A stretch of 13,953 nucleotides of DNA from Patescibacteria group bacterium. GTDB taxonomy: Bacteria > Patescibacteriota > UBA1384 > XYA2-FULL-43-10 > CAINNR01. The stretch is taken from NCBI GenBank assembly GCA_028690755.1, contig JAQVAO010000006.1, forward strand, positions 1 to 13,953, in the 5' to 3' direction. Every line of letters starts with the position of its first letter. The first letter of the stretch is position 1. A model generated the notes under the pieces. It was not told the DNA's origin. It did not search any database and saw nothing but the letters and a program-made list of their open reading frames with translations. Made by a program: the position numbers and the translations under genes. Below, one piece after another: positions 6,020-11,881 of the stretch.

Positions 6020-6367
6020 AAATTTAAGTAAGTTGTATATTATCAAGCCGATCATAAAAAGCAGAACAAATATTGACAGACGATTGTAATTTTGGCCGAC
6101 TGAAAATTCACCATGCAAAATACTTGAAACTCCTCTGGTTAGCCCGCAAGCTGGACAACGGCAATCAGTAAATATTCCGCTTGTTGGACAGTTGTGTTTG
6201 AAAAAAATTGGGATGACGTAGCTTTTCCAAATACATTTTACAGGTAAACGTTCCAAAAAAGCTGTTGGTACAATCGCCAGTGCCAATAATATTGCACTGA
6301 GATTATAAACAACAGCTCTTGGTGAGCCGAAGCTCAAAAATTCAATTATTGAGGTTTTTTTAAGCAA
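6005..6367 (-). CDS. DUF2752 family membrane protein
   Basis: A 120-residue membrane protein of the DUF2752 family, function unknown. The family signature CPACGLTRG is at residues 71-79, preceded by further cysteines (C60, C69) that may bind metal. Hydrophobic segments lie at about 22-38 and 98-115. It lies directly after the TM2 gene, a pairing common for this family, and the two are probably co-transcribed. TTG 6367 is the only usable start: it comes three codons after the TAA of the TM2 gene, in the same frame, with no clear SD, so translation probably depends on ribosomes leaving the TM2 frame. Its last codons (KKPR and TGA) lie inside the terminator of the convergent GC-rich gene, so the native C-terminus may have been changed there. 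Confidence 0.8.
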   Translation of the reverse strand: MLKKTSIIEFLSFGSPRAVVYNLSAILLALAIVPTAFLERLPVKCIWKSYVIPIFFKHNCPTSGIFTDCRCPACGLTRGVSSILHGEFSVGQNYNRLSIFVLLFMIGLIIYNLLKFKKPR

Positions 6368-6376
6368 GCTAGTTAT

Positions 6377-6658
6377 TTAATCAGTCCACTCGATGGTGCC
6401 ACCAAAATCGCTCTTAGTTGCAACTAAGACAACGTCGATAATCCACCAGATCCCACAACCACCTGCAGTAATCAATTTCAAAATTCCCAAACCAACCTGA
6501 CCCATCATAAAACGATCGACACCGATCTGGCCGAATAAAATCGACAAAACCAGGGTGAGTACCCAGCTTAATTTTTTCTTTTCGCCTGAAGTTGCAGGTT
6601 TTGATTCTGCTGCCGCAGGTGCTGCTGCCGGTGCTTCGATCTTTGTTTCATCAGCCAT
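6377..6658 (-). CDS. TM2 domain protein
   Basis: A 93-residue protein with an Ala/Pro/Glu-rich, disordered N-terminus (residues 1-30) and a TM2 domain. The motif GQIGVDRFMMGQVGLGILKL followed by GGCGIWWIIDVVLV is the typical G-x-DRF...GGxGIWxxxD pattern spanning two helices. The role of TM2 domains in bacteria is not settled. ATG 6658 has GGGGAG five bases upstream. Its 5' leader would contain a 10-bp hairpin (6670-6707) ending against the ribosome binding site, so expression may depend on it. It is the first gene of the TM2-DUF2752 pair. Confidence 0.9.
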   Translation of the reverse strand: MADETKIEAPAAAPAAAESKPATSGEKKKLSWVLTLVLSILFGQIGVDRFMMGQVGLGILKLITAGGCGIWWIIDVVLVATKSDFGGTIEWTD

Positions 6659-6665
6659 TTTTTCT

Positions 6666-6801
6666 CCCCGGTAGTAGAAATTCGACTAATTTTTCGCTTC
6701 TACTACCACATTATTAATCATATTTCTTGCGATTTGATAATATCCTAGGCTCACCAAGCTGTAAAAATTCCCAAGAAGCTGTCGAATTTTCACTACCCGG
6801 T
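6666..6801. repeat. Three copies of an inverted motif in the TM2/HIT divergent spacer
   Basis: GGTAGTAGAA (6670-6679) has a perfect inverted copy TTCTACTACC at 6698-6707. A longer imperfect inverted copy GTCGAATTTTCACTACCCGG (6781-6800) mirrors CCGGTAGTAGAAATTCGAC (6668-6686). The arms could be repressor sites serving the divergent TM2 and HIT units, an mRNA hairpin, or the ends of a tiny inverted-repeat element. Confidence 0.6.
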
Positions 6802-6870
6802 CCCTTTTAAATTTTTTATATCTTGTAGTATTATATCAATTAAAGAGATATTTATTCAAGAAAGTAATCA

Positions 6871-7053
6871 ATGAAAAACATGGTTTTGGTTTTTGGTCTT
6901 ATTGTTTTCTTCTTGCTGATATTACAATTCCTTTTTGGCAGGAGAATAATTATCGCGCCGGCAACTTGGCATAATAAAATCTTGCCAGCAATAATCGCTA
7001 TTATCGTCATTTTACATATTGTTGTAGGCATAGCTTATTTATTTGGAATCTAA
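6871..7053 (+). CDS. Small two-helix membrane protein (60 aa)
   Basis: Sixty residues made of two hydrophobic helices (about 4-22 and 38-57) joined by a short basic loop with RRIIIAPATWHNK. No family is recognised. The TAA stop at 7051-7053 is followed after one base by the ATG of the HIT gene, so the two are a tight operon and probably translationally coupled. The upstream AAGAAAG is only a weak ribosome binding site, and no convincing promoter is seen in the 210-base spacer upstream, which does hold AT-rich hexamers and the inverted motif copies. Confidence 0.6.
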   Translation: MKNMVLVFGLIVFFLLILQFLFGRRIIIAPATWHNKILPAIIAIIVILHIVVGIAYLFGI

Positions 7054-7054
7054 T

Positions 7055-7507
7055 ATGAAAGATTGTATTTTTTGTCAAATTGTCGCTGGTGAAATACCGT
7101 CGTATAAAATTTTCGAAGATGACGATCACCTGGCATTTTTGGGGATCTATCCTAATACAGAAGGCATGACAGTTGTTGTTCCTAAAAAACATTTTTCAAG
7201 TTACGCTTTTGATGCTGAGGACAAGGTGTTATGTGATCTGATAAAAACTGCCAAAAAAGTTGGTAAGTTGTTGGATAAGAAATTGGATGATGTTGGCAGA
7301 ACCGCACTAGTTCTCGAAGGCTTTGGAGTTGACCATCTGCATGCCAAATTATTTCCGATGCACGGTACCAAAATGGATAGTTGGCAGCCGATACACTCGA
7401 AAGTCGATAAATATTTTGACAAATATGAGGGCTATATATCATCACACGACTCAAAACGAGCCAGCGATGATGACCTAGAAAAGCTAGTCAAAAAAATCAA
7501 ATCATAG
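7055..7507 (+). CDS. HIT-family nucleotide-binding protein with HxHxK active site
   Basis: A 150-residue histidine-triad protein, a family of cytoplasmic nucleotide hydrolases and transferases acting on AMP-linked substrates. CIFC at residues 4-7 is the usual N-terminal zinc-type pair, and residues 36-46 (EGMTVVVPKKH) fit the family core. The triad reads HLHAK (94-98) within GVDHLHAKLFPMHG: the middle histidine, the nucleophile in characterised members, is kept, while the third histidine is lysine. I recall similar HxHxK versions in related small-genome lineages, so this is more likely a subfamily than a dead enzyme. ATG 7055 is chosen over TTG 7043 since it yields the standard MKDCIFC start, one base after the upstream stop. 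The gene overlaps the 3' end of the convergent pgi by six bases. Confidence 0.88.
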   Translation: MKDCIFCQIVAGEIPSYKIFEDDDHLAFLGIYPNTEGMTVVVPKKHFSSYAFDAEDKVLCDLIKTAKKVGKLLDKKLDDVGRTALVLEGFGVDHLHAKLFPMHGTKMDSWQPIHSKVDKYFDKYEGYISSHDSKRASDDDLEKLVKKIKS

Positions 7508-8623
7508 TTTCTTGATCTCTTCGATGGTGATGTTTTTTGAACTCTCGACCGCCGGTTCGTTGAACGGATCTACATTCCTTAAAATTGCGCTGTAAAAAGC
7601 GACCAGCTGCCAAAAGGATAGGAGTTCGCCGACGGTTTGATTTGTAATGTCGTCCAGTTCTATTGTTATATTGGGAATCTGCAACCGGTCAGCCTCGTTT
7701 TTAGTCCCGTGATATTCTAAATTTAGCGCTTTGGAATAGGATAATCCGTCTAAATTTTTAAGCCGCAAATCCTTTAATTCCAAATCGGCAATTTTTTCCG
7801 GTATTTTAATTTCTTTATCATCCCACCATTTTTTGACAGTAATAAATGTCCCAATAACATTTTTCTTGCCACCGAAAAACCGTTGGTTGGTGTGATGTTG
7901 ACATTCGGGTGCTTCGGAAAAGTAAAATGTTTGTCCCTGACCATCTTTGCAAACAGATTCGTGCATCAGCTGAATTATTAAGCTTCGAAAATCAAAGAGG
8001 AGCCAGGGGTAACAACTGATATATACTTCTGAATATCCCTTTTTCTCCAGGTCAAAATAATATTTGGCTAACGAGTAAGCCTCTTTTTTATATTGGTAGC
8101 CGAATTGAATCCCTTTAGCTATTTCATCGACTTTGCAGCCGGCCAGAAGTGCCGGGAAAAGTCCGGCGGAAGTTGCTCCGGAGTAGCGACCGGAAACATT
8201 AGGATGCTCGATAATTTGCCAGTTCATTTTCTGGGCGATCTGGCGTAGCGCGCCTTCTTCGTTTTCTGTAACAACAGCGACTTGATAATTTACAAATTCC
8301 ATCAGACTTTCTATCACCCCGAGAGTGTTGCCAGATTTTGAAACCGCAACGACAATCGTTTTCTCCTTTGGGCAGGAATTTTTTACTTTTCGTAAAAGTG
8401 CCGGGTCCATTGAATCGATGATAAAAACATTTTTATCGGTACAAACAGAGTAGGCCTTAAAACTGGTGATTGAGCCGCCGTTACCTATTGCCACGACATT
8501 ATCAAAATTAAAGTCGATCTTTGTCGCCTCGCGTTTTAAATACTCTAAATCTTCCTGATAATCAAAATACTGCGACCAATCCTCTGGCAAATTATCAACA
8601 TTTTTAAAACCATGAAATTTCAT
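7502..8623 (-). CDS. pgi: Glucose-6-phosphate isomerase, short form
   Basis: Interconverts glucose-6-phosphate and fructose-6-phosphate in the cytoplasm. The 373-residue protein has two SIS-type sugar-phosphate domains: GNGGS (47-51), the phosphate-binding SKSGNT (95-100), and SGRYSGATSAGLFPAL (144-159), the PGI GRfS signature. A C-terminal VDPFNEPAVESSK (351-363) parallels the NPFDQPGVE..K end with its catalytic lysine. APECQHH (238-244) provides the glutamate/histidine region. E. coli Pgi has 549 residues, so this is a compact version; a bifunctional phosphoglucose/phosphomannose isomerase is the main alternative. ATG 8623 has AGGAG five bases upstream. It stands alone, next to tRNA genes, and ends TGA inside the HIT stop region with no terminator seen. 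Confidence 0.9.
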   Translation of the reverse strand: MKFHGFKNVDNLPEDWSQYFDYQEDLEYLKREATKIDFNFDNVVAIGNGGSITSFKAYSVCTDKNVFIIDSMDPALLRKVKNSCPKEKTIVVAVSKSGNTLGVIESLMEFVNYQVAVVTENEEGALRQIAQKMNWQIIEHPNVSGRYSGATSAGLFPALLAGCKVDEIAKGIQFGYQYKKEAYSLAKYYFDLEKKGYSEVYISCYPWLLFDFRSLIIQLMHESVCKDGQGQTFYFSEAPECQHHTNQRFFGGKKNVIGTFITVKKWWDDKEIKIPEKIADLELKDLRLKNLDGLSYSKALNLEYHGTKNEADRLQIPNITIELDDITNQTVGELLSFWQLVAFYSAILRNVDPFNEPAVESSKNITIEEIKKL

Positions 8624-8660
8624 ATAGCTCCTTTTTTAACATCTTAAAGTATATTTTATC

Positions 8661-8689
8661 TTGAGTAAATATAGAAAATTTGTTAGTTT
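8661..8689 (+). promoter_or_regulatory. Probable promoter of the tRNA pair
   Basis: TTGAGT (8661-8666) and TAGTTT (8684-8689), spacer 17, with a TG at 8681-8682 giving an extended -10. It lies 13 bases before the first tRNA base. Confidence 0.5.
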
Positions 8690-8702
8690 AGGAGATGGTT
8701 AT

Positions 8703-8776
8703 GCGAGTGTAGTTCAGTGGTAGAATGCGACCTTCCCAAGGTTGAGGCGGGAGTTCGATTCTCCTCACTCGCTCCA
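8703..8776 (+). tRNA. tRNA-Gly (anticodon CCC)
   Basis: Acceptor stem GCGAGTG/CACTCGC, D arm GTTC/GAAT, anticodon stem CGACC/GGTTG around TTCCCAA (anticodon CCC, reads GGG), T arm GGGAG/CTCCT with TTCGATT, discriminator T and an encoded CCA. It is separated from the next tRNA by one base, so the two are co-transcribed. Confidence 0.95.
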
Positions 8777-8777
8777 C

Positions 8778-8852
8778 GCCGATGTAGCTCAGTGGTAGAG
8801 CAATTCTTTCGTAAAGAAGAGGTCGTGGGTTCAACTCCCACCATCGGCTCCA
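8778..8852 (+). tRNA. tRNA-Thr (anticodon CGT)
   Basis: Acceptor stem GCCGATG/CATCGGC, D arm GCTC/GAGC, anticodon loop TTCGTAA (anticodon CGT, reads ACG), T arm GTGGG/CCCAC with TTCAACT, discriminator T, encoded CCA. The anticodon stem has an A-G mismatch at its outer pair (27-43). Confidence 0.95.
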
Positions 8853-8853
8853 T

Positions 8854-8878
8854 AAATAGACCTCTAGTCTATTTTTTT
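8854..8878 (+). terminator. Terminator of the tRNA operon
   Basis: AAATAGAC (8854-8861) pairs with GTCTATTT (8867-8874) over a five-base loop, followed by more T. It overlaps the last base triplet of the convergent cytochrome b5-domain gene (stop at 8869-8871). Confidence 0.8.
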
Positions 8879-9465
8879 AGTTCACCAACTACCGGATATT
8901 TTGATATAGCACTTTTGACATGATAGGAATAAAATGCAGTTGTTAGTTCTTTGCCAGCGTAATGAGAATAGTGTTTGCCGCTTTCAAAAACTGCAGATAA
9001 GTCATAAACCATTCCGTCAACAGCGACATAAGCTGGATGTCCATTTTCACCGTTGAATTCCGCTAACTCTGATAAGTTAAAACTTTTTATCTCGTTTCCA
9101 CTGGGTTCTGATAAATCATCAGAAACTGTTTCTGCTGAATTTTCTGAGGAAATATTGTTCGCTTTTGTCGGACTTTGATAAAAATATTGCAGATATAAGA
9201 AAAATCCGACAAAAAGAACAAAAAACATTGTCAGCATAATAGCTGAGAAGTTATTCCAAAACTCCCAACGCTTGATGGCAAGATGTATTGCATACCAGGC
9301 ATGCAAAGTAAAAGCGACTATTACAATCGGTGGAAGAATTTGGTTGTGGATATTTATTACCGCTTGAGTATTAAAAAGACCTTTTGTCATCCCATATCCG
9401 GAAACAAAAAAAAGAATCATCGAAAAAAATAGAACCCAAGCTGACAAACGGTCGATTTTATTCAA
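8869..9465 (-). CDS. Membrane protein with cytochrome b561-like helices and C-terminal cytochrome b5 domain
   Basis: A 198-residue membrane electron-transfer protein. Residues 8-24, 43-64 and 73-95 are membrane helices with H40, H55 and H61 near or in them, resembling small membrane b-type cytochromes or DUF4405-type proteins. An acidic linker (100-127) leads to a cytochrome b5-like domain at 128-198: FNLSELAEFNGENGHPAYVAV, then VYDLSAVF, then SGKHYSHYAGKELT, H182 and PVVGEL. H165 or H168 and H182 are the candidate haem ligands. The domain probably faces outside if the N-terminus is cytoplasmic. The start is TTG 9465, with GAGGGG about six bases upstream. Nineteen bases separate it from the thioredoxin-like gene, so they form an operon and may act together. 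Haem binding is inferred. Confidence 0.82.
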   Translation of the reverse strand: MNKIDRLSAWVLFFSMILFFVSGYGMTKGLFNTQAVINIHNQILPPIVIVAFTLHAWYAIHLAIKRWEFWNNFSAIMLTMFFVLFVGFFLYLQYFYQSPTKANNISSENSAETVSDDLSEPSGNEIKSFNLSELAEFNGENGHPAYVAVDGMVYDLSAVFESGKHYSHYAGKELTTAFYSYHVKSAISKYPVVGELKK

Positions 9466-9484
9466 AGCTTCCCCTCATTTTTAA

Positions 9485-9949
9485 TTAAATTTTGTTCTCA
9501 AAAAAATCAATTACCTTGTCGCTTCCGGACATGCATTTGTTATTTTCGATGTCATAAAGAAAAGGGACACCGATCTGATTTTCATCGAGTCCACAAGATT
9601 TCGCCTTGTCTGTTAGAAGAACGTTATTATCTTTGTTGCTAGAAATTTCTAAATGATCAAATTTGATCTTATTTTTAACATCATTTTTTTCCAGCCAATC
9701 ATTAACATCTTTGCAGTATCCGCAAGTATAGCTGTAGAATAAAATTGCGACCGGACCGTCAGTTTTAGTTGATTCTTCAGTCGGTTCTTCCGTATCTGAG
9801 TTATTTGCTTGATTATTTTCTACTTGTTCTGATTCAGTTGTCCCTTCTTGAGAACTGTTTTTTTCTTCGCCCTTGGTCGAACTGTAGATTGCAATACCGG
9901 CAACAATTATGATGACCAAAACCACTATCGGAAATAATATTTTCTTCAT
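9485..9949 (-). CDS. Membrane-anchored thioredoxin/glutaredoxin-like CxxC protein
   Basis: A 154-residue extracytoplasmic redox protein. Residues 4-22 form an uncleaved signal anchor. Residues 25-64 are an acidic, Ser/Thr/Glu/Asn-rich spacer. Residues 66-154 are a thioredoxin fold with VAILFYSYTCGYCKDV (C76 and C79, CxxC) and a cis-proline site GVPFLY (P129). C119 and C139 are extra cysteines that could form a second pair. The fold is small, closer to glutaredoxin/thioredoxin than to full DsbA. It probably exchanges thiols of surface proteins or passes electrons to or from the neighbouring cytochrome b5-domain protein. ATG 9949 has AGGAG five bases upstream, and the promoter at 9984-10012 drives the pair. 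Confidence 0.85.
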   Translation of the reverse strand: MKKILFPIVVLVIIIVAGIAIYSSTKGEEKNSSQEGTTESEQVENNQANNSDTEEPTEESTKTDGPVAILFYSYTCGYCKDVNDWLEKNDVKNKIKFDHLEISSNKDNNVLLTDKAKSCGLDENQIGVPFLYDIENNKCMSGSDKVIDFFENKI

Positions 9950-9983
9950 TTTACTCCTGGCTATTTAATTAAACTCTATAATT

Positions 9984-10012
9984 AAAGTAATTTACTTGAG
10001 ATCTTCTGTCAA
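9984..10012 (-). promoter_or_regulatory. Promoter of the membrane redox operon
   Basis: Minus-strand perfect TTGACA (10012-10007) and TACTTT (9989-9984) with a 17-base spacer, about 35 bases before the ATG at 9949. The -10 is weak, matching three of six positions. Confidence 0.5.
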
Positions 10013-10018
10013 GAAAAT

Positions 10019-10046
10019 TTGTTTAAACCGTTTGGTTTGGTATAAT
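10019..10046 (+). promoter_or_regulatory. Promoter of the glycosylation operon, close to leaderless
   Basis: TTGTTT (10019-10024) and perfect TATAAT (10041-10046), spacer 16. Only eight bases lie between TATAAT and the ATG at 10055, so the message should be leaderless or nearly so. Confidence 0.65.
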
Positions 10047-10054
10047 TAAGGCAA

Positions 10055-10369
10055 ATGAAATCTGAAATTTGGCAGCCGTTTTTTGATCGAAATAATCTAG
10101 TTTTGATTATATCTGCCTTCATATCAAGTGGGGTGGTTTTTGCTCTCTATTTCAAAGTATTTTCTGCTGAAAATGGGATGGTTATGATTTCATCGTTTAC
10201 ACCAGTTCATATTTTTGTTATGGTATTGTTTGCGGTTAATCTGGCACTGGGTCTTATATCTTTCCGCCGAGACCGTCATTTATCTTACATTTTTAACGGT
10301 TTGACGATAGTATGCTGTATCTTGCTTCTTCTTGCGCTAGTATTAAAAATAATTAGCCCAAATGGGTAA
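10055..10369 (+). CDS. Three-helix membrane protein (104 aa)
   Basis: A 104-residue membrane protein with three predicted helices (about 14-36, 48-69 and 79-100) and a short basic loop FRRDRHL between the second and third. I do not recognise a family. It overlaps the start of the GT2 gene by eight bases, so the two are translationally coupled, which suggests a helper or structural partner in the same envelope pathway. ATG 10055 is the first codon after the promoter and has no SD. Confidence 0.7.
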   Translation: MKSEIWQPFFDRNNLVLIISAFISSGVVFALYFKVFSAENGMVMISSFTPVHIFVMVLFAVNLALGLISFRRDRHLSYIFNGLTIVCCILLLLALVLKIISPNG

Positions 10370-11861
10370 ATCAACAGGTTTAACCAGATTTTTTGAAATA
10401 TTACCAGGGGCAACATCTTGGCTAACGATGTTTGTTTTGTTTGGTTTTGCAATGTTTTTGCCAAAAGCCCTGGCAGTATTTATGATCTTCTTCATCACCA
10501 TGTGGCTGGTAAGAGTATTTTTGATGTCTTACCGGTTAATTATTGGTTATATCTATCATAGCCGAGAGATGAAGGTTGATTGGAACGAGCTTTTGGAAAA
10601 ATTAGCGCCGAAAGACGAGTGGAAAAACATCTATCACATTGTTCTTGTCCCGACTTATAAAGAGGACATCAGTATTTTGCGTGAAACAATAGACTCGGTC
10701 GCAAATTCGAAGTATCCGAGTGAAAAAATTATATTTATTTTAGCAACAGAGGAGAGAGACAAAGAAAGAGCGACAGAGTATTCGGAGATTTTAACTAAAG
10801 AATATAGTGGCAAGTTCTTTAAATTTTGGACTGTTATGCATCCAGACGGTTTGCCCAATGAGATAAAGGGCAAAGGTCCAAATATTACTTATGCGATGAA
10901 AACCCTGTTACCGGAAATTGACAAGCTCAAAATCCCTCATTGCAATATTATCGTTACTAACATGGATTCAGACAACAAGATGGATCCGAAGTATTTGCCG
11001 TGCCTAACTTACAAATATTTGACCACACCTGATCCGATGCACAAGAGCTTCCAGCCGCTTCCGATGTATTTCAATAATATCTGGGATGTCCCGATGCCTA
11101 TGCGTCTGATCGCTATGGGTAGCTCTGCTTGGCAGATGATCGTTTCTTCTCGAGTTTCACGTTTGCGCAATTTTTCCTCTCATGCTCAGAGCTTAGATGC
11201 CCTTGTCGCGGTTGATTTTTGGTCGAAAACTACAATTGTGGAAGATGGCCATCAATTTTGGCGATCGTATTTTGCTTTTCACGGTAACCATCAAGTCGTG
11301 CCAATTTTTGTGCCAATTTATCAAGATGCAATATTGGGAAAAACCGCTTTCGCCACGATCAAAGAACAATATTTACAAAAAAGGCGTTGGTCATGGGGAG
11401 TGTCTGATATACCTTATGTTTTCGAGCACGCGATTAAAGACAAAAAAATTTACTGGCTTGATCGATATGCAAATGCCCTGATTTTGTTTGAGGCACATTG
11501 GAGCTGGGCAACTGGATCTTTGATATTGGCTCTTTATTCTTGGATTCCGATATTGATAAATCCAGACTTTCGAGGTTCAGTTTTAGCTTACAATTTTCGT
11601 CTTCTGTATGGAGATATGGTATTAATTGCCTATATTGGAATGATTGTTAGTTTGGTTATCTCAACACTACTTATATTGCCGAGAAGGAGAAACAGAAAGT
11701 CTACCTTGAGAATTGCCTTCGACTGGATACTGACTCCGCTGATGCTTCCGATCACCAACATATTCTTTTCATCACTGCCGGCATTTGATTCTCACACCAG
11801 GTTAATGTTGGGGATAAAACCGACAGTTTTTAGAGTGACAGAAAAAATTAGAAAAAGTTAA
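10362..11861 (+). CDS. GT2-family membrane glycosyltransferase
   Basis: A 499-residue processive-type family 2 glycosyltransferase at the cytoplasmic membrane, probably building a surface or lipid-linked polysaccharide. Helices at about 20-62 come first. The GT-A domain has PTYKE (97-101), TNMDSDN with DxD at 202-204, VEDGHQFW (293-300, the ED catalytic region) and QKRRW (339-343, the QxxRW motif of cellulose-synthase-like enzymes). Four more hydrophobic segments follow from about 370 to 475. The donor and acceptor cannot be read from the sequence. ATG 10362 overlaps the upstream gene. Twenty bases separate its stop from the GtrA-GT-C gene, forming one operon. Confidence 0.9.
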   Translation: MGKSTGLTRFFEILPGATSWLTMFVLFGFAMFLPKALAVFMIFFITMWLVRVFLMSYRLIIGYIYHSREMKVDWNELLEKLAPKDEWKNIYHIVLVPTYKEDISILRETIDSVANSKYPSEKIIFILATEERDKERATEYSEILTKEYSGKFFKFWTVMHPDGLPNEIKGKGPNITYAMKTLLPEIDKLKIPHCNIIVTNMDSDNKMDPKYLPCLTYKYLTTPDPMHKSFQPLPMYFNNIWDVPMPMRLIAMGSSAWQMIVSSRVSRLRNFSSHAQSLDALVAVDFWSKTTIVEDGHQFWRSYFAFHGNHQVVPIFVPIYQDAILGKTAFATIKEQYLQKRRWSWGVSDIPYVFEHAIKDKKIYWLDRYANALILFEAHWSWATGSLILALYSWIPILINPDFRGSVLAYNFRLLYGDMVLIAYIGMIVSLVISTLLILPRRRNRKSTLRIAFDWILTPLMLPITNIFFSSLPAFDSHTRLMLGIKPTVFRVTEKIRKS

Positions 11862-11881
11862 ATTTGTTATTTAGGAGGGAA

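Noticed and set aside
6318..6759. 11-bp inverted repeat CTTGGTGAGCC (6318) and GGCTCACCAAG (6749)
   Set aside because: One copy lies within coding DNA, the arms are far apart and there is no shared context; probably chance.
7502..7507. Six-base convergent overlap of the HIT and pgi stop codons as a regulatory feature
   Set aside because: Such overlaps are common in compact genomes and no antisense structure is visible.
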